From positions 124,001 to 188,000 of the forward strand of contig NZ_FTMS01000004.1 in the NCBI RefSeq assembly GCF_900156105.1: a stretch of 64,000 bases of DNA, in the 5' to 3' direction. Below the pieces are notes generated by a model that was given only the letters and a program-made list of their open reading frames with translations, searched no databases and was not told the DNA's origin. The stretch comes from Alkalispirochaeta americana. GTDB taxonomy: Bacteria; Spirochaetota; Spirochaetia; DSM-27196; Alkalispirochaetaceae. The stretch's first letter is position 1. Each line of letters opens with the position of its first letter. Position numbers and translations under genes: made by a program. This document shows positions 42,964-52,143 of the stretch, one piece after another.

Positions 42964-43584
42964 CTAGTAGAGCCGCCGGGCCTCGCGAAAGAGATGACTC
43001 GAGAGCCAGCGCTCTCCCTCGGGGTCTCGTTGTCCCCGCATACGCATGGCGCTGTTCACGGTTGTGTCTTGGGGGCGCAGAAGATTCATCTTCTCCTCCA
43101 CGATTCCCCGGCGATAGTTGTGGTGAACGTAGGAGATCGTTCCCTCCCCGTCTATGGCCGCCACGATCCCTGCGTGGGTGAGTTCATCATCCCAGAGGTT
43201 GTTCCGGTTTCGATCGTAGGTGTTATCCCAGAAGATGATATCTCCCGGAGCAATATCCGATTCTTCAAGGGGCGTTCCCAGCTTCCAGAGCCGTTTTACT
43301 CCGTTTCCCGTCTCCCCTGCGAAGGCTGGCATGAGGTCGATTCCTGCCTGATAAAAGATCGCCAGGATAACGCCGCTGCAGTCGGAGGGAAAGACCCGGC
43401 CCCGGATTCGCAGGGACCGTCGTCCTACCAGGGCTCGCGCTGCCTCGGCGATGGCCGGGCCTTCCTGTGGCCCTGTTGTTTGTGCTGCGGGATCAGACGG
43501 CGGCGGCGGTTCGGCCATGAAAACCGGTAGAGATCCGCAGCTTGCAAGAATGAAACCGATTACGAACAATAAAGGCGATCGCAC
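42964..43584 (-). CDS. NlpC/P60-like lipoprotein hydrolase
   Basis: 206 residues from the GTG at 43584; a longer ATG-started frame would overlap the upstream kinase gene by 56 bases. The lipoprotein signal is LFVIGFILASC (lipobox Cys16). Catalytic Cys69 is in FPSDCSG and His137 in ELTHAGIV, with GDIIFWDNTYDRN between, as in NlpC/P60 cell-wall peptidases. The hexamer TACATA ends seven bases before the GTG. It likely cleaves peptidoglycan stem peptides. Confidence 0.8.
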   Translation of the reverse strand: MRSPLLFVIGFILASCGSLPVFMAEPPPPSDPAAQTTGPQEGPAIAEAARALVGRRSLRIRGRVFPSDCSGVILAIFYQAGIDLMPAFAGETGNGVKRLWKLGTPLEESDIAPGDIIFWDNTYDRNRNNLWDDELTHAGIVAAIDGEGTISYVHHNYRRGIVEEKMNLLRPQDTTVNSAMRMRGQRDPEGERWLSSHLFREARRLY

Positions 43585-43621
43585 AAGGATATATGTACCA
43601 CGGCGGCATAGAAAAAACAGG

Positions 43622-45133
43622 TTAGTCCTCCGATCCGGGGTGTGCCGTTTCGTGGCGCCGGGGAAAGACCATTTCAAACACCTCGGGAGCGCCCTTTTCC
43701 CGGGGGAGTTCTCCTCCCAGTTGCTCGATCAGGCCGTTGACGAGGTCCCGTCCCAGGTCGTCCCGGGCTGCGATTGTTTTTCCCCGGGGGATCGTGATGT
43801 CCCGGGTGGTCAGGGTCAGGGCGATTCTCTGATGTTTTTTGAGTTCGACCCGAACCGTGATGGTGCCCTGATTCCGGTCCGAACAGGACCAGCGAAGGCA
43901 GTTGGAAATGACTTCGTTCAGGAGCAGCGCCGCCGGGACCGCCTGGGTGAGAGAGATGGTCAGGGAATCAAGTTCCAGCAGAATTCTGGGGTGCGTCTCG
44001 CCGGTGCAATAGGTGCTCAGGAGATGGTCTGCCAGGCGGCGGGCATAGATGCTGATATCGATCTGATCAAAGTGATCGCTCTGGTAGAGATACTCGTGGA
44101 TGAGCGACATGGACTGGATCTGGTTCTGGACGTCGGTGAAGCGGCAGAGCGCCTGGGGGCTCGAGATCGCTCCCGCCTGAAGATTAAGGAGACTCGAGAT
44201 GACTTGCAGGTTGTTTTTTACCCGGTGGTGTATCTCCGAGAGGAGGGCTTCCTTCTCCTCCAGGCCCTGTCGCAGGAGCTGGTCTGTCTCTACCCGGTGG
44301 GTTACATCCCGGATGATCCCCACCGTGCCGGGATGGTGAGGGAGTTCCTCGGGAGAGAGAAATCCCGCAGCGTTAATTTCTCCGTAGGCCGTGACGGTGC
44401 CGTAGAGAGGTTCTTTGGTGACTCCGTTGCGGTGGGGCAGACGGATTTCGAGGTTCTGCGTGCGCCGGTCTCCCGTGCGGCGCTCATCAAAGAGCTTCGG
44501 GGCAGCCTCGGCTCCCGTGGTCGTTCCTGCCAGAGCGGGTAACACGTGGTCCCGGCTGACTCGTTGCACTTCTGCGGGATCAAGAAGAACGGAAAAGTGT
44601 TTTCCCAAAAGCTCTTCCGGTTTCCACCCCGTGACGGTGATGGAGTTGTTGATGAAGGTGATGCGACCCTGGTTGTCCAGGGAATAGACGATATCCGGTA
44701 GAGCCTGAACCAGATCGTAGAAGCGGCGTTCGGTGTTGCGCAGGGCCGAGTTATGGCGCTCCAGCGATTCCTGGGCGTTGAGGACCTTCCGCACCAGGAA
44801 AGGGAGCGCCTGGAGGTATTCCCGGGACTCGCCGCCACGGAAGAGGATATCCGTGGTGATTCCCAGGGGTGTGTTCGAGAGCTTCTCCAGGTCAGTTTTT
44901 TCGGCCAGGATCACCGTGGGGTAGTTCCAGAGAGAGAGCTCCTCCAGGAGTGCGCCCTTGTTGTAGGCCATGTCCGTCACAGCCACGTGAATCGTCCCTG
45001 AAGTGACCAGGGGGGAGGCCTCCCCGGGGTTTTCCGGGATATAGAGATTCCACCGGAAGTGGTTTCCCGGCATGCACCGGCGGAGAAACTCCAACTCCGC
45101 CGGGTCGGTGGAGGCAAAGAGCAGGTTGGTCAT
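43622..45133 (-). CDS. PAS-HisKA_2 sensor histidine kinase with receiver-like N-terminus
   Basis: 503 residues from the ATG at 45133, behind AAAGGTGTG. Residues 1-125 look like a degenerate receiver domain (VAVTDMAYNKG Asp and PTVILAEK Lys kept, acidic pocket weak). A PAS domain follows (about 140-270: DLVQALPDIVYSLDNQGRITFINNS). The HisKA_2 dimerisation helix has the phospho-His in EIHHRVKNNLQVISSLL (about 302). The HATPase_c N box is LLNEVISNCLRW. It is soluble, without membrane helices. It is divergent from a chemoreceptor gene. Confidence 0.88.
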   Translation of the reverse strand: MTNLLFASTDPAELEFLRRCMPGNHFRWNLYIPENPGEASPLVTSGTIHVAVTDMAYNKGALLEELSLWNYPTVILAEKTDLEKLSNTPLGITTDILFRGGESREYLQALPFLVRKVLNAQESLERHNSALRNTERRFYDLVQALPDIVYSLDNQGRITFINNSITVTGWKPEELLGKHFSVLLDPAEVQRVSRDHVLPALAGTTTGAEAAPKLFDERRTGDRRTQNLEIRLPHRNGVTKEPLYGTVTAYGEINAAGFLSPEELPHHPGTVGIIRDVTHRVETDQLLRQGLEEKEALLSEIHHRVKNNLQVISSLLNLQAGAISSPQALCRFTDVQNQIQSMSLIHEYLYQSDHFDQIDISIYARRLADHLLSTYCTGETHPRILLELDSLTISLTQAVPAALLLNEVISNCLRWSCSDRNQGTITVRVELKKHQRIALTLTTRDITIPRGKTIAARDDLGRDLVNGLIEQLGGELPREKGAPEVFEMVFPRRHETAHPGSED

Positions 45134-45143
45134 CACACCTTTA

Positions 45144-45178
45144 AAACTACACGGTCCCGGTGCCGTTTGCAACGGCAC
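45144..45178 (-). promoter_or_regulatory. Sensor kinase promoter with overlapping palindrome
   Basis: Minus strand -35 TTGCAA (45172-45167), 17-base spacer, -10 TAGTTT (45149-45144), 10 bases before the ATG. The palindrome GTGCCGTT-TGC-AACGGCAC (45160-45178) covers the -35 box, a typical repressor site. Confidence 0.6.
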
Positions 45179-45274
45179 GAGGCTGTTTCCCGTGGATGCT
45201 TTTGAAGAGCCCTTCGGAAAGGCCTGCAGGTGAAGCGCGGTTGCTGCAGAAGGGAGAAAACCCGCACATTTTTC

Positions 45275-45303
45275 GTGACGAAGGGCAGGTTTACCGATAG
45301 AAT
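45275..45303 (+). promoter_or_regulatory. Promoter of the chemoreceptor gene
   Basis: -35 GTGACG (45275-45280), 17-base spacer, -10 TAGAAT (45298-45303). The ATG is nine bases after the -10, so the leader is 2-3 bases at most. Confidence 0.6.
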
Positions 45304-45312
45304 GATCATGCA

Positions 45313-47460
45313 ATGATAGATACTAAAACGTCCCTGGCCCAGAAGGTTGCTGTTCTTTTTGTGGTAATGCTGCTGGTCTTGCTGGCAGTGATTGGCCTCC
45401 TTGTCTCGCGCGGGCTGTCCCGGGCCACGCGGGGTGCCCTGGAATACAATCTTCAGGGCCAGGCCGCGCTGGCGGGGAAACTGACCCAGGAACTGGGAGA
45501 AAAGGCCCTGCAGGTTGCCGCCGTGGTGGCACAGCAACAGGAGGTTCGCCAGGCCTATCGGGATCCCGACGAGACAGCGGGGCGGCGCCGTCTTCAGGAG
45601 TATGCGCGGCCCCTGGCGGGGGCCCTGGCCGAGGCGATTGGCGAGGACGAGTTTCGTCTGCACTTTCACAAGGCTCCGGCCGTGAGCTTCCTCCGTACCT
45701 GGACAGACGAGACAGGGGATGATCTGTCAGATTTCCGCAAGACAATCCTTGAGGTGGCCCGCACCCGACGCCCCCTGGTGGCAGTTGAACACGGCCGGGG
45801 TGGTTTTGTGGTGCGTGGTATCGCCCCCATTCTGGACAACGGGGAATATCTGGGCAGTGTCGAAGCCTACTACCCGGCGGCGTCGATCGTCTCGTTTCTC
45901 GATTCGGCCCTGCGCACGGGGGTGATCCTCCTGGTCAACGCCGATGCCGCCGACGTGCGGGCCCTGGCGGGGGATGCGGCAGACCGCCTTCGGGTGGGAG
46001 AGAGCCTGGTGGTGGCCGTTACCGATGACTGGCTTGACCCGGAAGCAATGATCGATCCCGCTCTCCTTGAGGCGGTGAGCGAAAGCGGCGAGACCAGGGT
46101 CTCCTTCAGAGGGCATCACGAGTTTGCCTATAGCCCAATCCGGGATTTTGCGGGTAACACCACGGGTCATGTGGTGACCGTGGTGGATGTTCTGCCCCTT
46201 CGCCGGGCAGCGCGACAGCAAGGGCTTCGCCTGGTTTTGATAGCGCTCGTTCTGGGGTGTGCGGGGGCTCTTTTTACCCTGGTGGTGACCAAAATGGTCA
46301 TCTCCGCTCCCCTGACAGCCACGGCGGACCGGCTGAAGGAGATCGCCGTGGGAGATGGTGATCTGCGAGCACGCCTTCCTGAAGACCGTCGCGACGAGAT
46401 CGGCCGGGTGGCGCGGTATTTCAACAGTTTTGCCGGGAAACTCACCGAGACGGTGACTCGCATAAAGGCATCCACCGCCGCGATGGAGGAGAATGCCCGG
46501 GAGCTGGATAAAAGTACGGAGAACGCCACGGCCTCGGTCGATTCCATAGCGCAGGTGGTCTCCCGGGTTGCCCAGGAGATTGTCAGCCAGGATGCGAGTA
46601 TCGGTGAGTCCTCTTCGTCGGTGGAGCAGATTACGGGAAATATCACGTCCCTGGAGCAGGTGATCCAGCAACTCACCACCAGCATCGACGATTCTGCGGC
46701 AGCCGTGGAAGAGATGGCGGCCAACATATCCTCCATTACGCGGAATCTGGAACACGTGGATCAGTATGTGGATAAGCTGGTGGACGCATCCGACCACGGA
46801 CGAAACACGCTCTCGCAGGTAACGGAGCGTATTACCGAAGTGGTGGATCAGTCGGAACAGCTCCAGAAAGCAAACCAGCTGATCGCCTCTGTGTCGGCCC
46901 AGACCAATCTGCTGGCGATGAACGCAGCCATTGAGGCGGCTCACGCCGGTGAATACGGGCGGGGATTTGCCGTGGTAGCCGAGGAGATCCGCAACCTTGC
47001 CGAGAACTCGGCGAAGCAGAGCAAAATAATCTCGGGAGAGCTGAAGAAAACCCGCGAGTATGTCACAAACGCCGCCCAGGCCTCGTCCCAGGCCGACGAG
47101 GCTTTCACATCGATGCGGAAAATGGTGGATACCGTGAACGATCTTGAAACCAGTGTCCGGGACTCCTTGCGCGAACAGGAAGAGGGTGGCCAGGCGGTGC
47201 TGGGCAATCTTCAGGAGATGCGGCAGCTGGGTTTGCAGGTGAACGGGGGAATCGGCGAGATATCGGCGGGCTCCCGCACGATTCTTGAAGAAATGGGCAA
47301 ACTCGTTGAGATCAGCCGCCAGGTGAACGCCCTCATGCAGGATATTTCCGGAGGAACCGCCGTGATTGGGGAGGCGGTCTCCAGTATCCACGAGCTGAGC
47401 GGCCGGAACGAGGAGATGTCGCGAGCGGTCCGGGAGGCCTCGGACCGCTTCAAGACGTGA
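45313..47460 (+). CDS. Methyl-accepting chemotaxis protein (transmembrane, Cache sensor)
   Basis: 715 residues. Membrane helix 1 (about 9-33) and helix 2 (about 300-322) enclose a periplasmic Cache-type sensor (about 35-295; [32 protein letters not shown]). A HAMP domain follows ([31 protein letters not shown]). The signalling hairpin tip is [41 protein letters not shown]. No C-terminal CheR-binding pentapeptide is visible. It has a near-leaderless promoter and is divergent from the sensor kinase. Confidence 0.93.
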   Translation: MIDTKTSLAQKVAVLFVVMLLVLLAVIGLLVSRGLSRATRGALEYNLQGQAALAGKLTQELGEKALQVAAVVAQQQEVRQAYRDPDETAGRRRLQEYARPLAGALAEAIGEDEFRLHFHKAPAVSFLRTWTDETGDDLSDFRKTILEVARTRRPLVAVEHGRGGFVVRGIAPILDNGEYLGSVEAYYPAASIVSFLDSALRTGVILLVNADAADVRALAGDAADRLRVGESLVVAVTDDWLDPEAMIDPALLEAVSESGETRVSFRGHHEFAYSPIRDFAGNTTGHVVTVVDVLPLRRAARQQGLRLVLIALVLGCAGALFTLVVTKMVISAPLTATADRLKEIAVGDGDLRARLPEDRRDEIGRVARYFNSFAGKLTETVTRIKASTAAMEENARELDKSTENATASVDSIAQVVSRVAQEIVSQDASIGESSSSVEQITGNITSLEQVIQQLTTSIDDSAAAVEEMAANISSITRNLEHVDQYVDKLVDASDHGRNTLSQVTERITEVVDQSEQLQKANQLIASVSAQTNLLAMNAAIEAAHAGEYGRGFAVVAEEIRNLAENSAKQSKIISGELKKTREYVTNAAQASSQADEAFTSMRKMVDTVNDLETSVRDSLREQEEGGQAVLGNLQEMRQLGLQVNGGIGEISAGSRTILEEMGKLVEISRQVNALMQDISGGTAVIGEAVSSIHELSGRNEEMSRAVREASDRFKT

Positions 47461-47476
47461 TCGTTTCCGGCGGCTT

Positions 47477-50400
47477 CTAGCGCCGGGGGCTCCTTCTCCA
47501 GGGGGCCGATTCCAGCCATTCCAGAGTGGTTCCACCCAGACGGAAGTAGACTGTCCAGTCCTCGCTGGTGTCGCTTCCGGGGTGGGGCAGGCGGCGAGCT
47601 GCCCCCAGGGTGAGCCGCAGGGGAATCATGTTGAAGACAACGTCCTTTGTAAAATCTGCCCCCACCACGGAGGATGCCGTGGGCGCTATCCGGGTATGGG
47701 AGAGGGCCGCGCCCTGTTCCAGATAGAGGGCCAGCCCCGACCCCATGGTGCCGATTCCCCGCCAGGCTGCGTCGGAAATACGGAGCGGCAGAAGGACTTC
47801 GGCCCGCGCCAACAGTGCCGTGTCGGCGCTGTCGGGTTGTGCTCTGCTGCCTGTAGTTCGGCGGTCGTCGAATCCCCCCGATCGGTAGGGGAGCCGTCCC
47901 AGGGCATCCCCGTCGGTGCTGGTTGTGATGTATCCCGCAGGGGCAAGCTGGATCGCTCCCGCCATACCGGAGATCCTCCGCAAGGGTTGCCACCGGAAGT
48001 GGGCCAGGGAGGTGCTTTCCAGCCGGGCCGGATCGGCGTCAAGAAGATCGGGGACCAGGGAAAGTTCCGTGGCGAGGAGCACCTTGGGGGGGCCAAAGAG
48101 ATCCCGCGAGGCCCCCGGTCCCGTTTTGAGATACTGAAGGCCCAGGATACCCTCTATCTCTCTTGTGGTGGTCGTTGAGTCGGGTCGCTCTTCTTCTTCC
48201 AGCTGATATCCCAGACCGATTTCCCCGGTGAGGACCCGCACCGATCCCGGAGCGCGACGGACTCCGAGGAGCCGGCTGGCCCGGCCGGCTATTTCGGTGG
48301 TGCGGATAATGGTGTCCTCCTTGTCCAGTTCATACTGACGGTCCGTCTCCAGAGTCCACTGTGACACCCCCGGAGAGAAGGTGTAGGCAAGACCTCCCGA
48401 TGGTTCCTGCTCGTCGGGGTTGTAGAGGGCGTAGCCCTGCAGGGTGTGGCGTCCCAGGTTGCTGGAGGCGAGGAAAAATACCCCCAGGTCCAGGGAATCT
48501 CCCTGATCCCCGCCTCGCTGGGCCGATGCCAGGGGCGTCCACAAAAGAGGACGCAGAGTGTCACGGTAGGGCCTGGGAGAGGCTGGAATCGTTGCCCTTT
48601 CGCGGTGGCTGCCTCGACCTTGATCTTGATTGGCATCGGCACCGGCACCGACATCGGCATCGGCACGGGTGACCGGCGAGAAGGTGTTTTTCGGCGGCAG
48701 CGTTTCTGCGGGCTCCTCGGCCCGGGACTCGCCCAGTTTGAGGTTTTGGCCGTCCGAAGAATAGCTGCCGTAGAGGATTCCCGTCTCTTCGGAGGTGGCT
48801 TCCCTGGACATGGAGGGCTCCCCGGACGCGGGGAGCGGGAAGCCCCCCCAGGCGCCCACCTGATCGCGAAGCATTCTTTGGGGCGGCGTGAGACCCTGGT
48901 CTGAGAGAACGCTCCGGTAGAGCGAGAGAAACCCTTCGGCGTCTCCGCCGTACCAGATTTCCAGGGGAGGGGCCTTTGGGGGGAGGCTCTCCCGGGAGGC
49001 TGCGTCCTCCGAAGGTTGGTGGAAAGGTTGGTGGAAACGCGGGTAATAGACCGCAGCATCGGGTGCCCGGGAAAAAATCATTCGGTCTTCCAGAATCTCG
49101 CCCGAGGGATAGGCCACAACCAGGAGGCGCTGCTGTCCCCGGTAGTTTGCGGTCAAAGCAAGAAGAGACCCGTCGGGTGAAAAGGCGGGGTTTCGAAGAA
49201 CCTCTTTGGGGGCTTCAACCAGGGGAGTTATTGAACCGGACGCGATATCAACCGAGACGAGCCGGCTGAAGGACCCCTGGCGTTCTATCGCTACCAGCCG
49301 CGATCCGTCGGGGGAAAGAGCTGGATGATAGAGCCGTTTCCGGTGAGTGATCCTGCGTGACGGGGGGGGCTGGAACCAGTCGCGGCTTTCGCAGCGTGCC
49401 GAGAGGTCCAGCAGAAAGAGGTCGGAGTAGGCAACGCCCGTGGCGGGGGGGATTCCCGGCCGGTAGGGATCGGTGGTTATGGTGGCCACCACGGCCAGGG
49501 TTCCCCGGGAGTCGACCGTCCAGGATTCACCGGGAGCTACTTCGGTTCGGGCCAGGAGACGCCAGGGTTCGTGGAGAGCTTTTTGCACGTAAAGGCCGGG
49601 ACCCCGGTCAAAGTGATTTCCCCAGGTGACGAGCCCCCGTTCTGTGGGGACGGGCAGATCCCAGTGCCCCGGCCCGGCCGGCGAGAGCTCTTCGCCCCGG
49701 GGAAGATCCCGTCGGTGATCGTAGCGGTTTCTCAGGTCGTCCACCATGGACTGGTAGAGATCGGGGGCTTTCACGCCCGTGGTCCGGCGGATCGCCCGGC
49801 GCATACCCAGAAAGGGAGCTCGCTGAAAGGATCGGTTCAGGCGAACAAAGATATCGTCGCCGTAGGTCTCCATCAGGTAATCCACCATGAGGTATCCGGC
49901 GGTATAGATCCTTCCTCGCGGCGCGTAGGCCGGGTGATTGAACGCCGCCTGATCGTAGGTATACATGCGATCTTCGAGAATCGGGGCCAGAGCCTGCATT
50001 TTGAAGAAGGGGTTGTCTCCCCGTCCTCCCGGGGCAAGGGCGCTCTCACCATAGACTGTGACACCCTCGATCGCCCAGCCGGGGCTGAAGATCATGCTCG
50101 CCGACGCCAGGAGAGGGCCAAAGAGACGGGAGGGAAAGCCGAAGAACCCCACGGGGCGCGTAAGGTGCAGGTAGTGGATCAGTTCGTGGATGAAGAGTGT
50201 TTCCAGCCAGTTCTCGGTGCGGGCTCCCATCCAGGGTCCGGCGGGACTGGCCACAAAGAGGGCAATGTGTCCCGGAAAGGGCGTGAAGAACCCGTTGGCC
50301 TGGGCGGTGTCGCCATAGATGACCACGGGAACCCGCTCCGAGGGCCGGTAGTCCATGTAGGAAGAGGTCTTTCGGTATACCTCGTCAGCCAGGCTCAGCA

Positions 50401-50542
50401 CTTCTTCGGCTGCCGGGCGGTCCTTCTCCTGAAAAATGATTCGGAACTGGTCGGTTTCAACCTGATGCCACCGGAATTGGGCCGGTCCTGCAGATAGCTG
50501 GATCAGGGGGAGAAACAGAAAAAAAAGCACAATACCCTTCAT
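47477..50542 (-). CDS. Large secreted HExxH protein with propeller and barrel-like C-terminus
   Basis: 1021 residues from the ATG at 50542 with GGAGACACC upstream. A signal peptide (1-19) is followed by a peptidase-MA-like domain with HELIH (119-123) and a distal WAIEG Glu, resembling gluzincin metalloproteases. Residues 300-470 carry TolB-like propeller repeats (YHPALSPDGSRLVAIE, RNPAFSPDGSLLALTA). The last 400 residues alternate like outer-membrane beta-strands after a Glu/Asp-rich low-complexity linker. It may be a surface-exposed or barrel-anchored protease. Confidence 0.75.
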   Translation of the reverse strand: MKGIVLFFLFLPLIQLSAGPAQFRWHQVETDQFRIIFQEKDRPAAEEVLSLADEVYRKTSSYMDYRPSERVPVVIYGDTAQANGFFTPFPGHIALFVASPAGPWMGARTENWLETLFIHELIHYLHLTRPVGFFGFPSRLFGPLLASASMIFSPGWAIEGVTVYGESALAPGGRGDNPFFKMQALAPILEDRMYTYDQAAFNHPAYAPRGRIYTAGYLMVDYLMETYGDDIFVRLNRSFQRAPFLGMRRAIRRTTGVKAPDLYQSMVDDLRNRYDHRRDLPRGEELSPAGPGHWDLPVPTERGLVTWGNHFDRGPGLYVQKALHEPWRLLARTEVAPGESWTVDSRGTLAVVATITTDPYRPGIPPATGVAYSDLFLLDLSARCESRDWFQPPPSRRITHRKRLYHPALSPDGSRLVAIERQGSFSRLVSVDIASGSITPLVEAPKEVLRNPAFSPDGSLLALTANYRGQQRLLVVAYPSGEILEDRMIFSRAPDAAVYYPRFHQPFHQPSEDAASRESLPPKAPPLEIWYGGDAEGFLSLYRSVLSDQGLTPPQRMLRDQVGAWGGFPLPASGEPSMSREATSEETGILYGSYSSDGQNLKLGESRAEEPAETLPPKNTFSPVTRADADVGAGADANQDQGRGSHRERATIPASPRPYRDTLRPLLWTPLASAQRGGDQGDSLDLGVFFLASSNLGRHTLQGYALYNPDEQEPSGGLAYTFSPGVSQWTLETDRQYELDKEDTIIRTTEIAGRASRLLGVRRAPGSVRVLTGEIGLGYQLEEEERPDSTTTTREIEGILGLQYLKTGPGASRDLFGPPKVLLATELSLVPDLLDADPARLESTSLAHFRWQPLRRISGMAGAIQLAPAGYITTSTDGDALGRLPYRSGGFDDRRTTGSRAQPDSADTALLARAEVLLPLRISDAAWRGIGTMGSGLALYLEQGAALSHTRIAPTASSVVGADFTKDVVFNMIPLRLTLGAARRLPHPGSDTSEDWTVYFRLGGTTLEWLESAPWRRSPRR

Positions 50543-50649
50543 TGGGGTGTCTCCATGTAGAATTGATATAGCCAAGCCTCTTCGTGTCCTTCGGCCGGGG
50601 TGGGTTTGTGAAGGCCGCCTGGAGATAACAGCTTATTACTGTATTACGG

Positions 50650-50687
50650 TATATCAAGTCAACCAGATATCAAGTCAACCAGATATC
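50650..50687 (-). promoter_or_regulatory. Promoter on a 16-base tandem duplication
   Basis: The plus-strand unit ATATCAAGTCAACCAG is repeated exactly at 50651-50666 and 50667-50682, then partly again. On the minus strand this yields TTGACT (50678-50673), 17-base spacer, GATATA (50655-50650). A second TTGACT 16 bases downstream faces GTAATA at 17 bases. Either could drive the HExxH gene, giving leaders of about 85-100 bases. Confidence 0.6.
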
Positions 50688-50724
50688 GCGTATTCAACCA
50701 GGCGACTGAAGGGGCCTGGAAGAG

Positions 50725-51393
50725 TCAGAACAGGAGGTAGTCCGTCGCATCCCGGATCTCCAGGGCGATTGTTACCGTGGCCTCATAATATCCCGAAACG
50801 GTACGAATCCGGGGAGGGCGGGAAAGCACCAGGCTTCCCCGGACCTGGTGGGGTTTGTTGGGGTGGCGGGGGCGCAGGTGTTCCCGGACAGCCTGGTGCA
50901 GAGCCTTTTCCAGGGCTGCAATCTTTCCCTGGTATCCCTCCAGAAGATCTGCTCTGGCTGTGCCGCTGCTGTGAAGGGACGCAAAGGATTCCCACTGGGA
51001 GCGGTGGGCTTGCGCCTCCGGCGGGAGGCGGTAATCAAACTGCCCGTAGCGGGTTCCATCGCGAACTCTGGTTTCCCGGAGCCGGAGTTCCGGAGCTCCC
51101 CAGGGAACAGTACCCAGGGGTTCAAGGTGAAAGAGTTCTTCCACCTGCCGGAGCCGGTCGCCCGGCGTGTAGGAAAAATCCCAGCCGTAGATCATTCCCG
51201 AGAGAGTGTATCGGGCTTCCCGGAGAAGACGCTCTTCCGGGGAGGATCCGTCCTGGTGGATCAGGGTATCCTCAATGGTCCATATTTCGAGGGTAATGAC
51301 CTCCCGGGAGGCCGGGTTGCGGGCCGCCGCGTCCTGAAGCGGCCCGGCAAGTGAGAGTGCGACGAGAGCGGTCAGCGAAAAAATCGTTGCCAC
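50725..51393 (-). CDS. Secreted protein of unknown function
   Basis: 222 residues from a GTG at 51393 that overlaps the rhomboid gene by 22 bases. A short signal peptide (MATIFSLTALVALSLAG) is visible and no lipobox. The mature part is rich in charged beta-strands and helices (LRQVEELFHLEPLGTVPWG, YYEATVTIALEIRDATDYLLF) and matches no family I recognise. Co-transcription with the rhomboid protease makes an envelope role likely but unproven. No clear ribosome site is visible, so coupling to the upstream gene is expected. Confidence 0.75.
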   Translation of the reverse strand: MATIFSLTALVALSLAGPLQDAAARNPASREVITLEIWTIEDTLIHQDGSSPEERLLREARYTLSGMIYGWDFSYTPGDRLRQVEELFHLEPLGTVPWGAPELRLRETRVRDGTRYGQFDYRLPPEAQAHRSQWESFASLHSSGTARADLLEGYQGKIAALEKALHQAVREHLRPRHPNKPHQVRGSLVLSRPPRIRTVSGYYEATVTIALEIRDATDYLLF

Positions 51394-52001
51394 GGGCTGA
51401 TTCGCAACCGGATGACAAAGTAGAGATAGGCGAAGCCGAACCCCGCCAGGTGTGTCATGTGGGCTACGTTACTGCCGCCCCGGCTATGAGAGAAGAGCTC
51501 GATCAGGGTATAGCCGATCACCAGCATGGAGGCTCGGACAGGAATGATCCCGAAGATGAAGATCTGGGCGTTCGGATAGAAGGTGGCAAAGGCCAGGAGC
51601 ACCGCGAAGACCGCTCCCGATGCGCCGAGGAGGAAGACCATGTAGGTTCCGGTGAACCAGTACATGGCCAGAGAAAAGAAGCCTGCCAGGACGCCTGTGA
51701 GCAGATAGAACAGGAGGAACTCGTAGCTTCCCAGCTCCCGCTCCACCTGGGTGCCAAAAAAGAAAAGCCCCATCATATTGAAGAGCAGGTGGCGCATCCC
51801 GGAATGGGCAAACATGTAGGTGAAGGGTTGCCACCAGAACCCTCGGGCCACGGTCAGGATGGGATTCATGGCCAGAAGCGTTGCAAGACTATGGTTCATG
51901 GTGGTCAGAAAGAAAACGGCCATGTTAATGCCGATCAGAATGAAGGTGACATTGCTTTCGCGGTAGGGCAGGGGCCGGCGCCATATTGGTTGGTTTCTCA
52001 C
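51372..52001 (-). CDS. Rhomboid family intramembrane serine protease
   Basis: 209 residues from a GTG at 52001. Six or so membrane helices carry the rhomboid dyad: Ser129 in LGASGAVFAV and His184 in AHMTHLAGFGFAY, with HLLFNMMGLFFFG and the N-terminal WWQPFTYMFAHSG also typical. A TTG at 52037 is open in frame, but those bases form the -35 TTGACG of a promoter whose -10 ends six bases before the GTG. It cleaves membrane proteins within or near the bilayer. Confidence 0.9.
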   Translation of the reverse strand: MRNQPIWRRPLPYRESNVTFILIGINMAVFFLTTMNHSLATLLAMNPILTVARGFWWQPFTYMFAHSGMRHLLFNMMGLFFFGTQVERELGSYEFLLFYLLTGVLAGFFSLAMYWFTGTYMVFLLGASGAVFAVLLAFATFYPNAQIFIFGIIPVRASMLVIGYTLIELFSHSRGGSNVAHMTHLAGFGFAYLYFVIRLRISPWQRFFR

Positions 52002-52007
52002 GGGACA

Positions 52008-52037
52008 ACGGTATTGCCTTTCGCGGGGGATCGTCAA
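52008..52037 (-). promoter_or_regulatory. Promoter of the rhomboid gene (leaderless)
   Basis: Minus strand -35 TTGACG (52037-52032), 18-base spacer, -10 TACCGT (52013-52008), six bases before the GTG at 52001. Confidence 0.55.
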
Positions 52038-52143
52038 GTCGTGGGGTCATGACGATGAGCAGGGGTTGGAGACAGGGGGCTATCGGGACGTGGGGCTACC
52101 GCGATGACTGGTGCCGGGACGGATGATCTGCTACCTTTGGCAT

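Noticed and set aside
45727-47535. 602-codon open frame on the minus strand opposite the chemoreceptor
   Set aside because: Antisense shadow of the repetitive receptor sequence.
52002-52037. TTG at 52037 as rhomboid start codon
   Set aside because: The bases fit a -35 box with a matching -10 downstream, and the extra residues are not part of the conserved rhomboid N-terminus.
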